A stretch of 64,000 nucleotides of DNA from JACCXG01 sp963717745 (GTDB lineage Bacteria; Acidobacteriota; Vicinamibacteria; Vicinamibacterales; 2-12-FULL-66-21), in contig CAVQXJ010000007.1 in NCBI GenBank assembly GCA_963717745.1, positions 372,001 through 436,000 of the forward strand. The letters are read 5' to 3'. Positions 35,815 through 42,869 of the stretch are shown piece after piece. The first letter of the stretch is position 1. The number at the start of each line of letters is the position of its first letter. The notes below the pieces were generated by a model. It was not told where the DNA came from and ran no database searches. It worked only from the letters and a program-made list of their open reading frames with translations. The translations under genes were made by a program, and so were the position numbers.

Positions 35815-36488
35815 TACGCGCGGTCTTCTTCGACGTCGACTTCACGCTGATCCATCCGGGCCACGCGTTTCTCGGCCCCGGCTATCGCGACTTCTGCGCC
35901 CGGCATGGCGTGACGGTCGATCCCGACCGGTTCGGCGACGCGGTGGTGGCCGCCGCGCCCACGCTGAACCGCGAGGGCGACACCTACGATCCTCAGATCT
36001 TCATCGACTACACGAGGCAGATCATCGCCGGCATGGGCGGGGTGGGCGAGCACGTGGATCGCGCCGCCCGCGACATCTACGAGGAGTGGTCCGCCTGCCA
36101 TCACTTCTCGCTCTACGAGGAGGTGCCCGAGGTGCTGCGCCAGCTCCGGGCACGCGGCCTCATCATCGGGCTCATTTCGAATACCCAGCGGTGCCTAGCC
36201 TCGTTCCAGTCGCATTTCGCGCTGGACGGCGTGTTCGCCGTCAGAGTCTCATCGGCGGCTCACGGGTACATGAAGCCGCACCCCAGCATCTTCCAGACCG
36301 CGCTCGAGCAAGCCGGCGTCGCGGCGTCGGAATCCATGATGGTCGGCGACAGCCTCGTGCACGATGTTCTCGGCGCGCGCCGCCTCGGCATGCGCGCGGT
36401 GCTGGTCTCACGCGCCGGCATCCCGCCAGGGTGTCCCGACGACGTTCCGGTGATCTCGACGCTGGCCGAGCTGCTGCCGCTGGTCTGA
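35811..36488 (+). CDS. HAD-superfamily hydrolase
   Basis: A 225-residue phosphatase-like protein. VFFDVDFTLIHPG holds the nucleophile and acid/base aspartates (motif I), LISNT is motif II, YMKPHPSIF carries the motif III lysine, and MVGDSLVHDV the motif IV aspartates. The GTG start overlaps the M16 stop (GTGA), so it is the third gene of that run. The cap resembles the haloacid-dehalogenase/Gph group; the substrate is unknown. A hairpin follows six bases after the stop. Confidence 0.88.
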   Translation: MIRAVFFDVDFTLIHPGHAFLGPGYRDFCARHGVTVDPDRFGDAVVAAAPTLNREGDTYDPQIFIDYTRQIIAGMGGVGEHVDRAARDIYEEWSACHHFSLYEEVPEVLRQLRARGLIIGLISNTQRCLASFQSHFALDGVFAVRVSSAAHGYMKPHPSIFQTALEQAGVAASESMMVGDSLVHDVLGARRLGMRAVLVSRAGIPPGCPDDVPVISTLAELLPLV

Positions 36489-36495
36489 GACATCG

Positions 36496-36517
36496 GCGGG
36501 GCCTTCAGGCCCCGCCG
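36496..36517. terminator. Bidirectional hairpin between the HAD gene and the basic-protein gene
   Basis: Perfect 9-bp stem GGCGGGGCC / GGCCCCGCC with loop TTCA (a flanking C-G pair extends it). It separates the plus-strand HAD gene from the minus-strand gene ending at 36522. Confidence 0.72.
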
Positions 36518-36521
36518 GGCC

Positions 36522-36905
36522 TCACCGGGTGCGTTTCGCGGTTCGGCGTGTGCGCTTGGTCTTCCGGGCGCTGGTTGACTTCCGCACGGCAGTCTTCTTT
36601 CGCGCGCCCGCCGTTTTCCGCACGGCGGTCTTCTTGCGCCCCGCGGCCGCCTTGCGCGCGCCGGTCTTCTTCGCCGCGGCTTTGCCGCCGTTGCGGCCGC
36701 CGCGCCTCATCGGCTCGTGGTTCTCGGGCTTGCCGTAGCCGCCCCCTCCGGGCTTCTCGCCGCCGCCGTGGATCTTGTTGACGGTGGCCCAGGCGCGCCG
36801 CTCGGCCTCGTCCTCCGACAGGCCCTGCGCTTCGTAGCCCTCCTCGATGTGCTCGGCCTGACGCTTCTGCTTCCCGGTGTACTTGCGTTTGTCACCTTGG
36901 GGCAT
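36522..36905 (-). CDS. Small basic protein with histone-H1-like Lys/Arg/Ala C-terminal tail
   Basis: A 127-residue protein. The first 60 residues (MPQGDKRKYTGKQKRQAEHI, then LSEDEAERRAWATVNKIHGG) are a conserved-looking helical module seen in small proteins often labelled plasmid-stabilisation-like; the last 60 are repeats of RKKTAVRKTAGA type, resembling eukaryotic H1 and bacterial AlgP/Hc1-like tails. DNA or RNA binding is likely. The start at 36905 has AAGGAGA upstream; the frame further up is translated repeat. It may functionally relate to the two lysine-rich micro-proteins at 2.7-3.0 kb. Confidence 0.82.
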   Translation of the reverse strand: MPQGDKRKYTGKQKRQAEHIEEGYEAQGLSEDEAERRAWATVNKIHGGGEKPGGGGYGKPENHEPMRRGGRNGGKAAAKKTGARKAAAGRKKTAVRKTAGARKKTAVRKSTSARKTKRTRRTAKRTR

Positions 36906-36922
36906 GTTTTCTCCTTCGATGT

Positions 36923-37082
36923 CAAATCCCAAGCTCCAAGATCCAAATCCCAACCACTCCCAAAACCCAACTCCCAAGGCTAACTCCCAAAACCCAACCC
37001 CCGACTGTCGACGATTTCGGCTCGAAATTCGCCTGGTGGTCCTGGTGGGATTTGGGATTTGGAGCTTGGACCTTGGGATTTG
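36923..37082. repeat. AAATCCC palindrome, copy 4
   Basis: A 160-bp imperfect inverted repeat directly between the HIT stop (four bases away) and the basic-protein start (18 bases away), both on the minus strand. The outer arms match the other copies; the centre (about 37000-37035) is not repetitive. Because it lies 18 bases upstream of the ATG, its folding could affect the ribosome site AAGGAG. Confidence 0.86.
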
Positions 37083-37085
37083 AGG

Positions 37086-37430
37086 CTACCCCGGCGGCCA
37101 GGTGAGCCCCCGCCCGCCCAGGACGTGCAGATGTATGTGGAAGACCGTCTGCCCTGCATCCGCGTTGCAGTTGAAGACGGTGCGGTAGCCGGTGTCGGCG
37201 ACCCCATGGTCGCGCGCGATCGCGGCGGCCCGGCGGATCATCTCGCCCACGAGGTCGTCGTCTTCCGGCCCGAGCGCGTTGAGCGAGTCGATATGCCGCC
37301 GCGGCACGATCAGGACGTGGAGCGGCGCCTGTGGATTGATGTCCTTGAAAGCGATGAGATGTTCGTCGCGGTGGACGATCGATGCCGGCACGTTCCCCTC
37401 GACGATCTTGCAGAAGAGGCAGTCAGGCAC
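37086..37430 (-). CDS. HIT-family nucleotide hydrolase/transferase
   Basis: A 114-residue cytosolic protein of the HINT branch, which hydrolyses AMP-lysine-like phosphoramidates. N-terminal CLFCKIVEGNVPASIVHRDE, central VLIVPRRHIDSLNAL and the histidine triad HIHLHVLGG with the nucleophilic His. The start is GTG 37430 with GGGAGG five bases upstream; it overlaps the prmC stop by eight bases, so it belongs to the prfA-prmC-HIT run. Confidence 0.93.
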   Translation of the reverse strand: MPDCLFCKIVEGNVPASIVHRDEHLIAFKDINPQAPLHVLIVPRRHIDSLNALGPEDDDLVGEMIRRAAAIARDHGVADTGYRTVFNCNADAGQTVFHIHLHVLGGRGLTWPPG

Positions 37431-38274
37431 ATGACCTCCCGAGGACGGCGCTGCGGGCGATGCCCTGGAGATCGTCGAGAATCCCGCGGACCGTCCAGCC
37501 TTCCCGCGTCGCGGCGGCGCGGACGCTGTCTTCCTGGCCGTAGCCGAATTCGAAAATCAGAGTGCCGCCGGGAACCAGCCGCGGCCCGGTCTGGGCGAGC
37601 AGGCGTTCGATGATCTCCAGCCCTTCAGCGCCGCCGAACAGCGCCATCGCCGGTTCGTAGTCGCGCACGTCCGGCAGCAGGGCCGGCGCGCTCTTCGCCG
37701 GCACGTACAGGTGGGTTCGAGACGATCAGGTCCGCTCGAACGGACAGCCCTTCGGATAGATCCGTGCACACGAAATGGACGCGGTCGGCGACGCCGTGCC
37801 GGCGGGCATTCTCGGCCGCCACGAGCAGGGCGCCGTGCGAGAGGTCGGTGGCGACCACCCGCGCATCCGGCCGCTCCGCCGCCAGCGAAATCGCCAGACA
37901 TCCGGTGCCCGTTCCGATGTCGATGATCGTCGAGGGTGCCGAAGGCAGGATTCGGAGCGCCTCCTCGACGATCAGCTCGGTCTCGGGGCGGGGGACCAGC
38001 GTCGCCGACGTGACTGCGAAGTCGCGCCCCCAGAACTCCCGGGTCCCGACGATCATCGCCACCGGCTCACGCCGCGCCCGGCGGGCAATCGCCGTGGCAA
38101 AGCCCGAGGCGAATCCTTCCGGCGCCGGTTCGCGGTTGTGGGTCAGCAGCCGCGCCAGGTCCCAGCCGAGCACGTGCCGCGCGAGGACGTCACTGTCGAC
38201 GGCCGCGGCGCCGGGTTTGAACCCGGCCGCAATCAACTGCTGGCGGCCTTCGGCGATGTGCTCGTGCAATTTCA

Positions 38275-38275
<1 letters not shown>
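37423..38275 (-). CDS. prmC: Release-factor glutamine methyltransferase PrmC (one-base frameshift)
   Basis: Methylates the Gln of the GGQ motif in release factors 1 and 2. N-terminal helical domain, then the SAM site IIDIGTGTGCLAISLA (about 117) and LVPRPETELIVEEAL. The catalytic NPPY motif is interrupted: the first frame reads LIVSNPPVRAG and the other continues PAKSAPALLPDVRDYEP. Deleting one base in CCACCTGTACGTGCC (near 37710) restores NPPYVPAK. The joined gene is about 283 residues, the normal length. Its ATG overlaps the prfA stop (TGATG), the conserved prfA-prmC pair. Confidence 0.9.
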
Positions 38276-39360
<1,085 letters not shown>

Positions 39361-39407
39361 TAATCCCTAATCGCTAATCACGAATCAGCCCGTGAGCTGG
39401 ATTGGAC

Positions 39408-39515
39408 GACAGCCGCTTGTCAAAACCTAACAGGAGGTCAGGAGCTCAGGAGGCTCTTTGGTTTTCCAGAGAAATTCTCCTGATCTCCTGGCCCTCCTGT
39501 TAAAGCTCTTGGGGG
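39408..39515. repeat. CAGGAGG palindrome, copy 1 (overlaps the end of moaD)
   Basis: Begins GACAGCCGCTTGTCAAAACC, then near-tandem CAGGAGGTCAGGAGCTCAGG words. The second arm carries the complementary CTCCTGATCTCCTGGCCCTC and ends TTAAAGCTCTTGGGGG. The last 16 bases lie inside moaD and supply its stop codon. Confidence 0.85.
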
Positions 39516-39763
39516 CGCTCGCCGCCGGAGACGGGAGGCAGGAACGCCACTTCATCGCCGTCCCGCAAATGCCTGTCGAACCCCGCGTATTCCTCGTTCA
39601 CCGCACACGAAATGATTGGCGTGTAGTCGGCGAACGCCGGGAAGTCGGCGGTCAGTCGATCCCAGAGGGCCCGTGCGCTCGAGCTGTCGTCGATCTCGCG
39701 TTCGAGGTCGCCGGTCCCGGCGATCTCTCTCAACCGGGCGAAGAGCCGGACCGTTACGCGCAT
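39500..39763 (-). CDS. moaD: Molybdopterin synthase small subunit MoaD with repeat-derived tail
   Basis: An 87-residue ubiquitin-fold sulfur carrier for molybdopterin synthesis. VTVRLFARLREIAG at the start and DEVAFLPPVSGG near the end are typical. In the family the protein ends exactly at Gly-Gly, which is adenylated and thiocarboxylated; here six more residues, ERPQEL, follow before a TAA that lies inside the CAGGAGG repeat. Unless the tail is removed, the GG would not be free. moaE starts just upstream on the same strand, so the gene pair is intact otherwise. Confidence 0.85.
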   Translation of the reverse strand: MRVTVRLFARLREIAGTGDLEREIDDSSSARALWDRLTADFPAFADYTPIISCAVNEEYAGFDRHLRDGDEVAFLPPVSGGERPQEL

Positions 39764-39791
39764 CTCGCCGCCCCATCCGCGAGGAGGGCGA

Positions 39792-40304
39792 TCACGACGT
39801 CGCGCGCGCAAGCGCCTGCCGTCGCGCGTCCACGTCCTCCGGATCCGCCGTCGCCCCCTCTATCCAGACCTCGCCCCCCTCGAACAGCTCGCGCTTCCAG
39901 ATCGGCGCGATCTGTTTGAGGCGCTCGATGGCGTAGCGGCAGGCGGCAAACGCGTCGGCGCGGTGCGCCGAGCCAGCGGCGATCACCACGCTCGCCTCCC
40001 CAATGCCGAGCGAGCCTATCCGGTGCGCGATCGCCAGCGTCGCTTCCGGCCAGTGCGCTTCGGCTTCGGCGGCAATCCGTTCGAATGACTTGACCGCGAG
40101 CGGCTCGTAACACTCGTATTCGAGCCGAATCACCCGGCGGCCGGCATTGTGATCACGCACCAGGCCGACGAACAGATTGACCGCACCGCACTGCGCGGCC
40201 TCGACCGTCGCCGCCGTCGCCATGGCGTCGAGCGGCTCCGACGTCACCCTGAACCGCGCCCCCCGCGTCACGCGATCAGCCGTGGTTCCCGCGATACCGG
40301 CCAC
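39792..40304 (-). CDS. moaE: Molybdopterin synthase catalytic subunit MoaE
   Basis: A 170-residue partner of MoaD that inserts two sulfurs into cPMP. GAVNLFVGLVRDHNAGR, LEYECYEPLA, HRIGSLGIGEASVVIA and IAPIWKRELFEGGEVWIEG (catalytic Lys) are all present. Of several possible starts I chose GTG 40304 because a TATACT -10 box sits exactly six bases before it; a GTG at 40271 is an alternative that would shorten the N-terminus. Together with moaD and the MocA-like gene at 54 kb it indicates molybdenum cofactor synthesis. Confidence 0.88.
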   Translation of the reverse strand: MAGIAGTTADRVTRGARFRVTSEPLDAMATAATVEAAQCGAVNLFVGLVRDHNAGRRVIRLEYECYEPLAVKSFERIAAEAEAHWPEATLAIAHRIGSLGIGEASVVIAAGSAHRADAFAACRYAIERLKQIAPIWKRELFEGGEVWIEGATADPEDVDARRQALARATS

Positions 40305-40310
40305 TCTGTG

Positions 40311-40316
40311 AGTATA
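40311..40316 (-). promoter_or_regulatory. -10 box placed for a leaderless moaE transcript
   Basis: TATACT on the minus strand with six bases (CACAGA) to the GTG at 40304. No Shine-Dalgarno lies between. Same geometry as at 33214, 44385, 54884 and 62316. Confidence 0.5.
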
Positions 40317-40345
40317 ACCGGCTGTGTCTGGTGAGCTGGGTCGGC

Positions 40346-40432
40346 GACAGCCGCTTGTCAAAACCTACAGGAGGATAGGAGGACAAGAAAATTCTTTTGA
40401 TTTCCGGTCCTCCTATCCTCCTGTTAAGCTCA
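40346..40432. repeat. CAGGAGG palindrome, copy 2
   Basis: Starts GACAGCCGCTTGTCAAAACC like copy 1, followed by TACAGGAGGATAGGAGGA, an A/T-rich centre and the complementary TCCTCCTATCCTCCTGTTA. A compact, near-perfect hairpin upstream of moaE. Confidence 0.85.
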
Positions 40433-40508
40433 CCGGCCATCGAATCACCCATCCGCGGCTGAAGGCCCCCGGTTGCCGCTAGCCACCGGGCGCTTAATGT
40501 GACGTTTG

Positions 40509-40563
40509 GGTTCCAGAAAGAATTCTCCTGATCTCCTTGCCCTCCTGTTAAAGCTCTTGGGGG
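40509..40563. repeat. CAGGAGG repeat, copy 3 (right arm only)
   Basis: Carries only the second arm seen in copy 1: TTCCAGAAAGAATTCTCCTG to TTAAAGCTCTTGGGGG. The facing arm is missing, so it is a half element or was created by recombination with copy 1, about 1 kb away. It ends 14 bases before the thiD stop. Confidence 0.75.
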
Positions 40564-40576
40564 TCGCACGGCCCCG

Positions 40577-41362
40577 CTACTGGGTCACCCGCCACATATG
40601 GTTGAGCGGGCCGTGGCCGTGACCGATCGCAGGCGCGTGCCGGATCGCTCCTTCGAGGTAGGTGCGCGCGGCGCGCACCGCGTCCTCATCGGACAGGCCG
40701 CGTGCGAGAAAGGCGGCGATCGCCGACGACAGCGTGCAGCCGGTTCCGTGCGTGTTCGGGCCCGGGAGCCGGGGCCCGCGCACTTCGAAGTCGCCGCCGG
40801 CGCGACAGGCGACATCGATTGATTCCGCGCCCTCCGCGTGTCCACCCTTGATCAGTACGACGCGTGGTCCAAGCGCCAGGATTCGGCGACCGGCCTCGTG
40901 CATGTCGTCGAGCGTTCGCACCGGCATGTCGGCCAGGACCTCGGCTTCGGGAATGTTAGGTGTGACCACATGCGCGTGCGCCAGGAGCGCGCGCAGGGCC
41001 GTGACCGCGTCCGCGTCGAGCAGCCGGTCGCCTCCCTTCGCGATCATCACCGGATCGATGACGACCCGGCAGAGGCCGAGGCTGCCGATTGCGCCGTCGA
41101 CCGCAGCCACGATCGCCGCGGTCGCCAGCATCCCGATCTTGACCGCCTCGGCACCGATGTCCTCGACCACCGCCTCGATCTGCGAGACCACCAGCGCCGG
41201 GCTGATCGGCTCCCAGCCGCGGACACCGACCGTGTTCTGCGCGGTGACCGCGGTGATCGCGCTGGTGCCGTAGACGCCCAGCGCCGCGAACGTCTTGAGG
41301 TCCGCCTGAATCCCCGCGCCGCCGCCCGAGTCGCTGCCCGCGATTGTCAGTGCTGTGTGCAT
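40577..41362 (-). CDS. thiD: Hydroxymethylpyrimidine (phosphate) kinase
   Basis: A 261-residue ribokinase-fold enzyme that phosphorylates HMP and HMP-P for thiamine synthesis. ALTIAGSDSGGGAGIQADLK at the N-terminus, GTSAITAVTAQNT, DPVMIAKGGDRLL and GTGCTLSSAIAAFLARG (anion hole and catalytic region) are diagnostic. The start at 41362 leaves only 19 bases to the divergent bioY start, so the promoters must overlap the neighbouring coding region. Confidence 0.95.
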   Translation of the reverse strand: MHTALTIAGSDSGGGAGIQADLKTFAALGVYGTSAITAVTAQNTVGVRGWEPISPALVVSQIEAVVEDIGAEAVKIGMLATAAIVAAVDGAIGSLGLCRVVIDPVMIAKGGDRLLDADAVTALRALLAHAHVVTPNIPEAEVLADMPVRTLDDMHEAGRRILALGPRVVLIKGGHAEGAESIDVACRAGGDFEVRGPRLPGPNTHGTGCTLSSAIAAFLARGLSDEDAVRAARTYLEGAIRHAPAIGHGHGPLNHMWRVTQ

Positions 41363-41381
41363 ACAGTAAAATTCGCAGCCA

Positions 41382-42005
41382 ATGTCTGTTCGAACCGCTC
41401 CCCTGGACGCGTCTCCGACTGTACTCGGCACGCTGATCGCCGGCTCGACGCTGGATCGCGCGCTCAAGGCCGCCGCCGTGCTGTTCGTCACCGCGCTGAC
41501 CGCGATTGCCGCGCAGGTCAGCGTCCCGCTGCCGTTCACCCCGGTGCCCTTTACCCTGCAGCCGATGGTCGTGCTGCTCGGCGGAGCCGCCCTCGGGGCG
41601 CGTCTGGGGATGGCGAGTCAGGTGCTCTATCTGATGCTCGGCATGGCGGGCCTTCCGGTCTTTGCCGCGTCACCGGTGCTGCCCCAAGGCATCTTCCGCC
41701 TGCTGGGTCCGACCGGCGGCTATCTCATGAGCTATCCGTTCGCCGCCTTCCTGGCCGGCTTCCTGGCCGAGCGCCGTTTCGATCGCCGCTACCTGACGTC
41801 AGTGATCGCCATGGCGGCGGGCCTGACCCTAATCTTCGCCGCCGGCGTGCTCTGGCTCGCCTGGTTCGCCCGTCCCGCCCACGCCGGCCTCGACGCCGCG
41901 CTGCGCACCGGCCTCTATCCCTTCCTGCCCGCGGACATCGTGAAGGTCTGCATCGCCGCAGCGATCATGCCGGGGGTGTGGGCTTTGCTAGGTCGACGAT
42001 CCTGA
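41382..42005 (+). CDS. bioY: BioY-type biotin transporter substrate-binding subunit
   Basis: A 207-residue membrane protein with about six helices, the S-component of an ECF biotin transporter that can also work alone. AAQVSVPLPFTPVPFTLQPMV is the BioY signature, and GARLGMASQVLYLMLGMAGLP follows. No EcfA/EcfT genes are adjacent. A TAAAAT -10-like box lies nine bases before the ATG and no ribosome site is visible, so any leader is very short. Confidence 0.92.
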   Translation: MSVRTAPLDASPTVLGTLIAGSTLDRALKAAAVLFVTALTAIAAQVSVPLPFTPVPFTLQPMVVLLGGAALGARLGMASQVLYLMLGMAGLPVFAASPVLPQGIFRLLGPTGGYLMSYPFAAFLAGFLAERRFDRRYLTSVIAMAAGLTLIFAAGVLWLAWFARPAHAGLDAALRTGLYPFLPADIVKVCIAAAIMPGVWALLGRRS

Positions 42006-42012
42006 TCGCTTC

Positions 42013-42148
42013 GGGGGACAGCCGCCTGTCAAAACCTAACAGGAGGGCCAGGAGGTCAGGAGGAATTCTTCAGGCATTCTTTGAAAGAGAACCAAGGTTT
42101 CTCCTGAACTCCTGGCCCTCCTGTAGGTTTTGACAGGCGGCTGTCCCC
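42013..42148. repeat. CAGGAGG palindrome, copy 4 (most complete)
   Basis: The ends are perfectly complementary: GGGGGACAGCCGCCTGTCAA and its reverse complement at the other end (TTTGACAGGCGGCTGTCCCC). Inner arms are AACAGGAGGGCCAGGAGGTC versus CTCCTGAACTCCTGGCCCTC. This gives the full outline of the family. It lies between bioY and the convergent methyltransferase gene. Confidence 0.9.
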
Positions 42149-42203
42149 GCGAACCAGCGAACACATCCCAGCCTCGAGACGGCGAAGAACCGGAGGACCA
42201 GCG

Positions 42204-42869
42204 TCACCGGTGGGTGAACACGAGCATGTATTGATATCGGAGGAACGTCTCCCGGGACAGAAGACTCAGGCCAGCGGCTTCCGCATCGCGGATGATGGGT
42301 TCCGGATCCATGCGCTCGTCCATCGGCGGTCCGGGTCCCCATCCGTCTTTCTTGAACTCGAGGATGCCGATGCGGCCCCCGGGCTTCAGCGCTTTCGCGA
42401 TGTTGCGGAGCATCACCACACGGGGCTGTTCCATCTCGTGGTAGGCATCGACGATCAGTGCCGCGTCGATTGGTCCCGGGAGTCGAGGATCCGACGACGT
42501 ACCCAGGACCGTTCTCACGTTCGTGAGCTGGGCGCGAGCGGTCCGTCGGGTGATCGCCTCGATCATTTGAGGCTGTACGTCCTCCGCGTACACGATGCCG
42601 TTCGGGCCGACCCGGCCGGCGAGCCGAATCGTGAACCAGCCGCCGCCGGCGCCGAGGTCAGCGACGACGCTTCGCTCCGCGATGAGCAGCCTGTCCATCA
42701 CTTGATCGGGGCGTTGCCACGCGTCCCGATCCGGTCCTTCGAGCGTTCCCAGCTGCTCCGGACGGAACAGCCCTTTGGGCTGACCCGACTGCGCGTCGAG
42801 GGTGGCCGCGGCGGCCAGCAGCAGTGCGATTCGAACGATCAGTTTTGCCATGAGTGGCCCCTTGTTCAT
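42204..42869 (-). CDS. Exported class I SAM-dependent methyltransferase-like protein
   Basis: A 221-residue protein (203 if the second ATG at 42851 is used). MAKLIVRIALLLAAAATLDAQ is a convincing signal peptide, which is unusual for a SAM enzyme. The fold motifs are VVADLGAGGGWFTIRLAG (SAM loop), GIVYAEDVQPQMIEAI and DAALIVDAYHEMEQP, with LKPGGRIGILEFKK as the usual post-motif. Similar signal-bearing methyltransferases recur in Acidobacteriota and Bacteroidota, with unknown substrates. Its start overlaps a TGA in the frame that would end the upstream aspartase if one base were corrected. Confidence 0.8.
   Translation of the reverse strand: MNKGPLMAKLIVRIALLLAAAATLDAQSGQPKGLFRPEQLGTLEGPDRDAWQRPDQVMDRLLIAERSVVADLGAGGGWFTIRLAGRVGPNGIVYAEDVQPQMIEAITRRTARAQLTNVRTVLGTSSDPRLPGPIDAALIVDAYHEMEQPRVVMLRNIAKALKPGGRIGILEFKKDGWGPGPPMDERMDPEPIIRDAEAAGLSLLSRETFLRYQYMLVFTHR

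Noticed and set aside
31400..37720. Programmed ribosomal frameshifting in ileS and prmC
   Set aside because: No slippery heptamer or downstream structure of known type; the shifts hit conserved motifs in genes that are not known to use frameshifting and match many other one-base shifts in the window.
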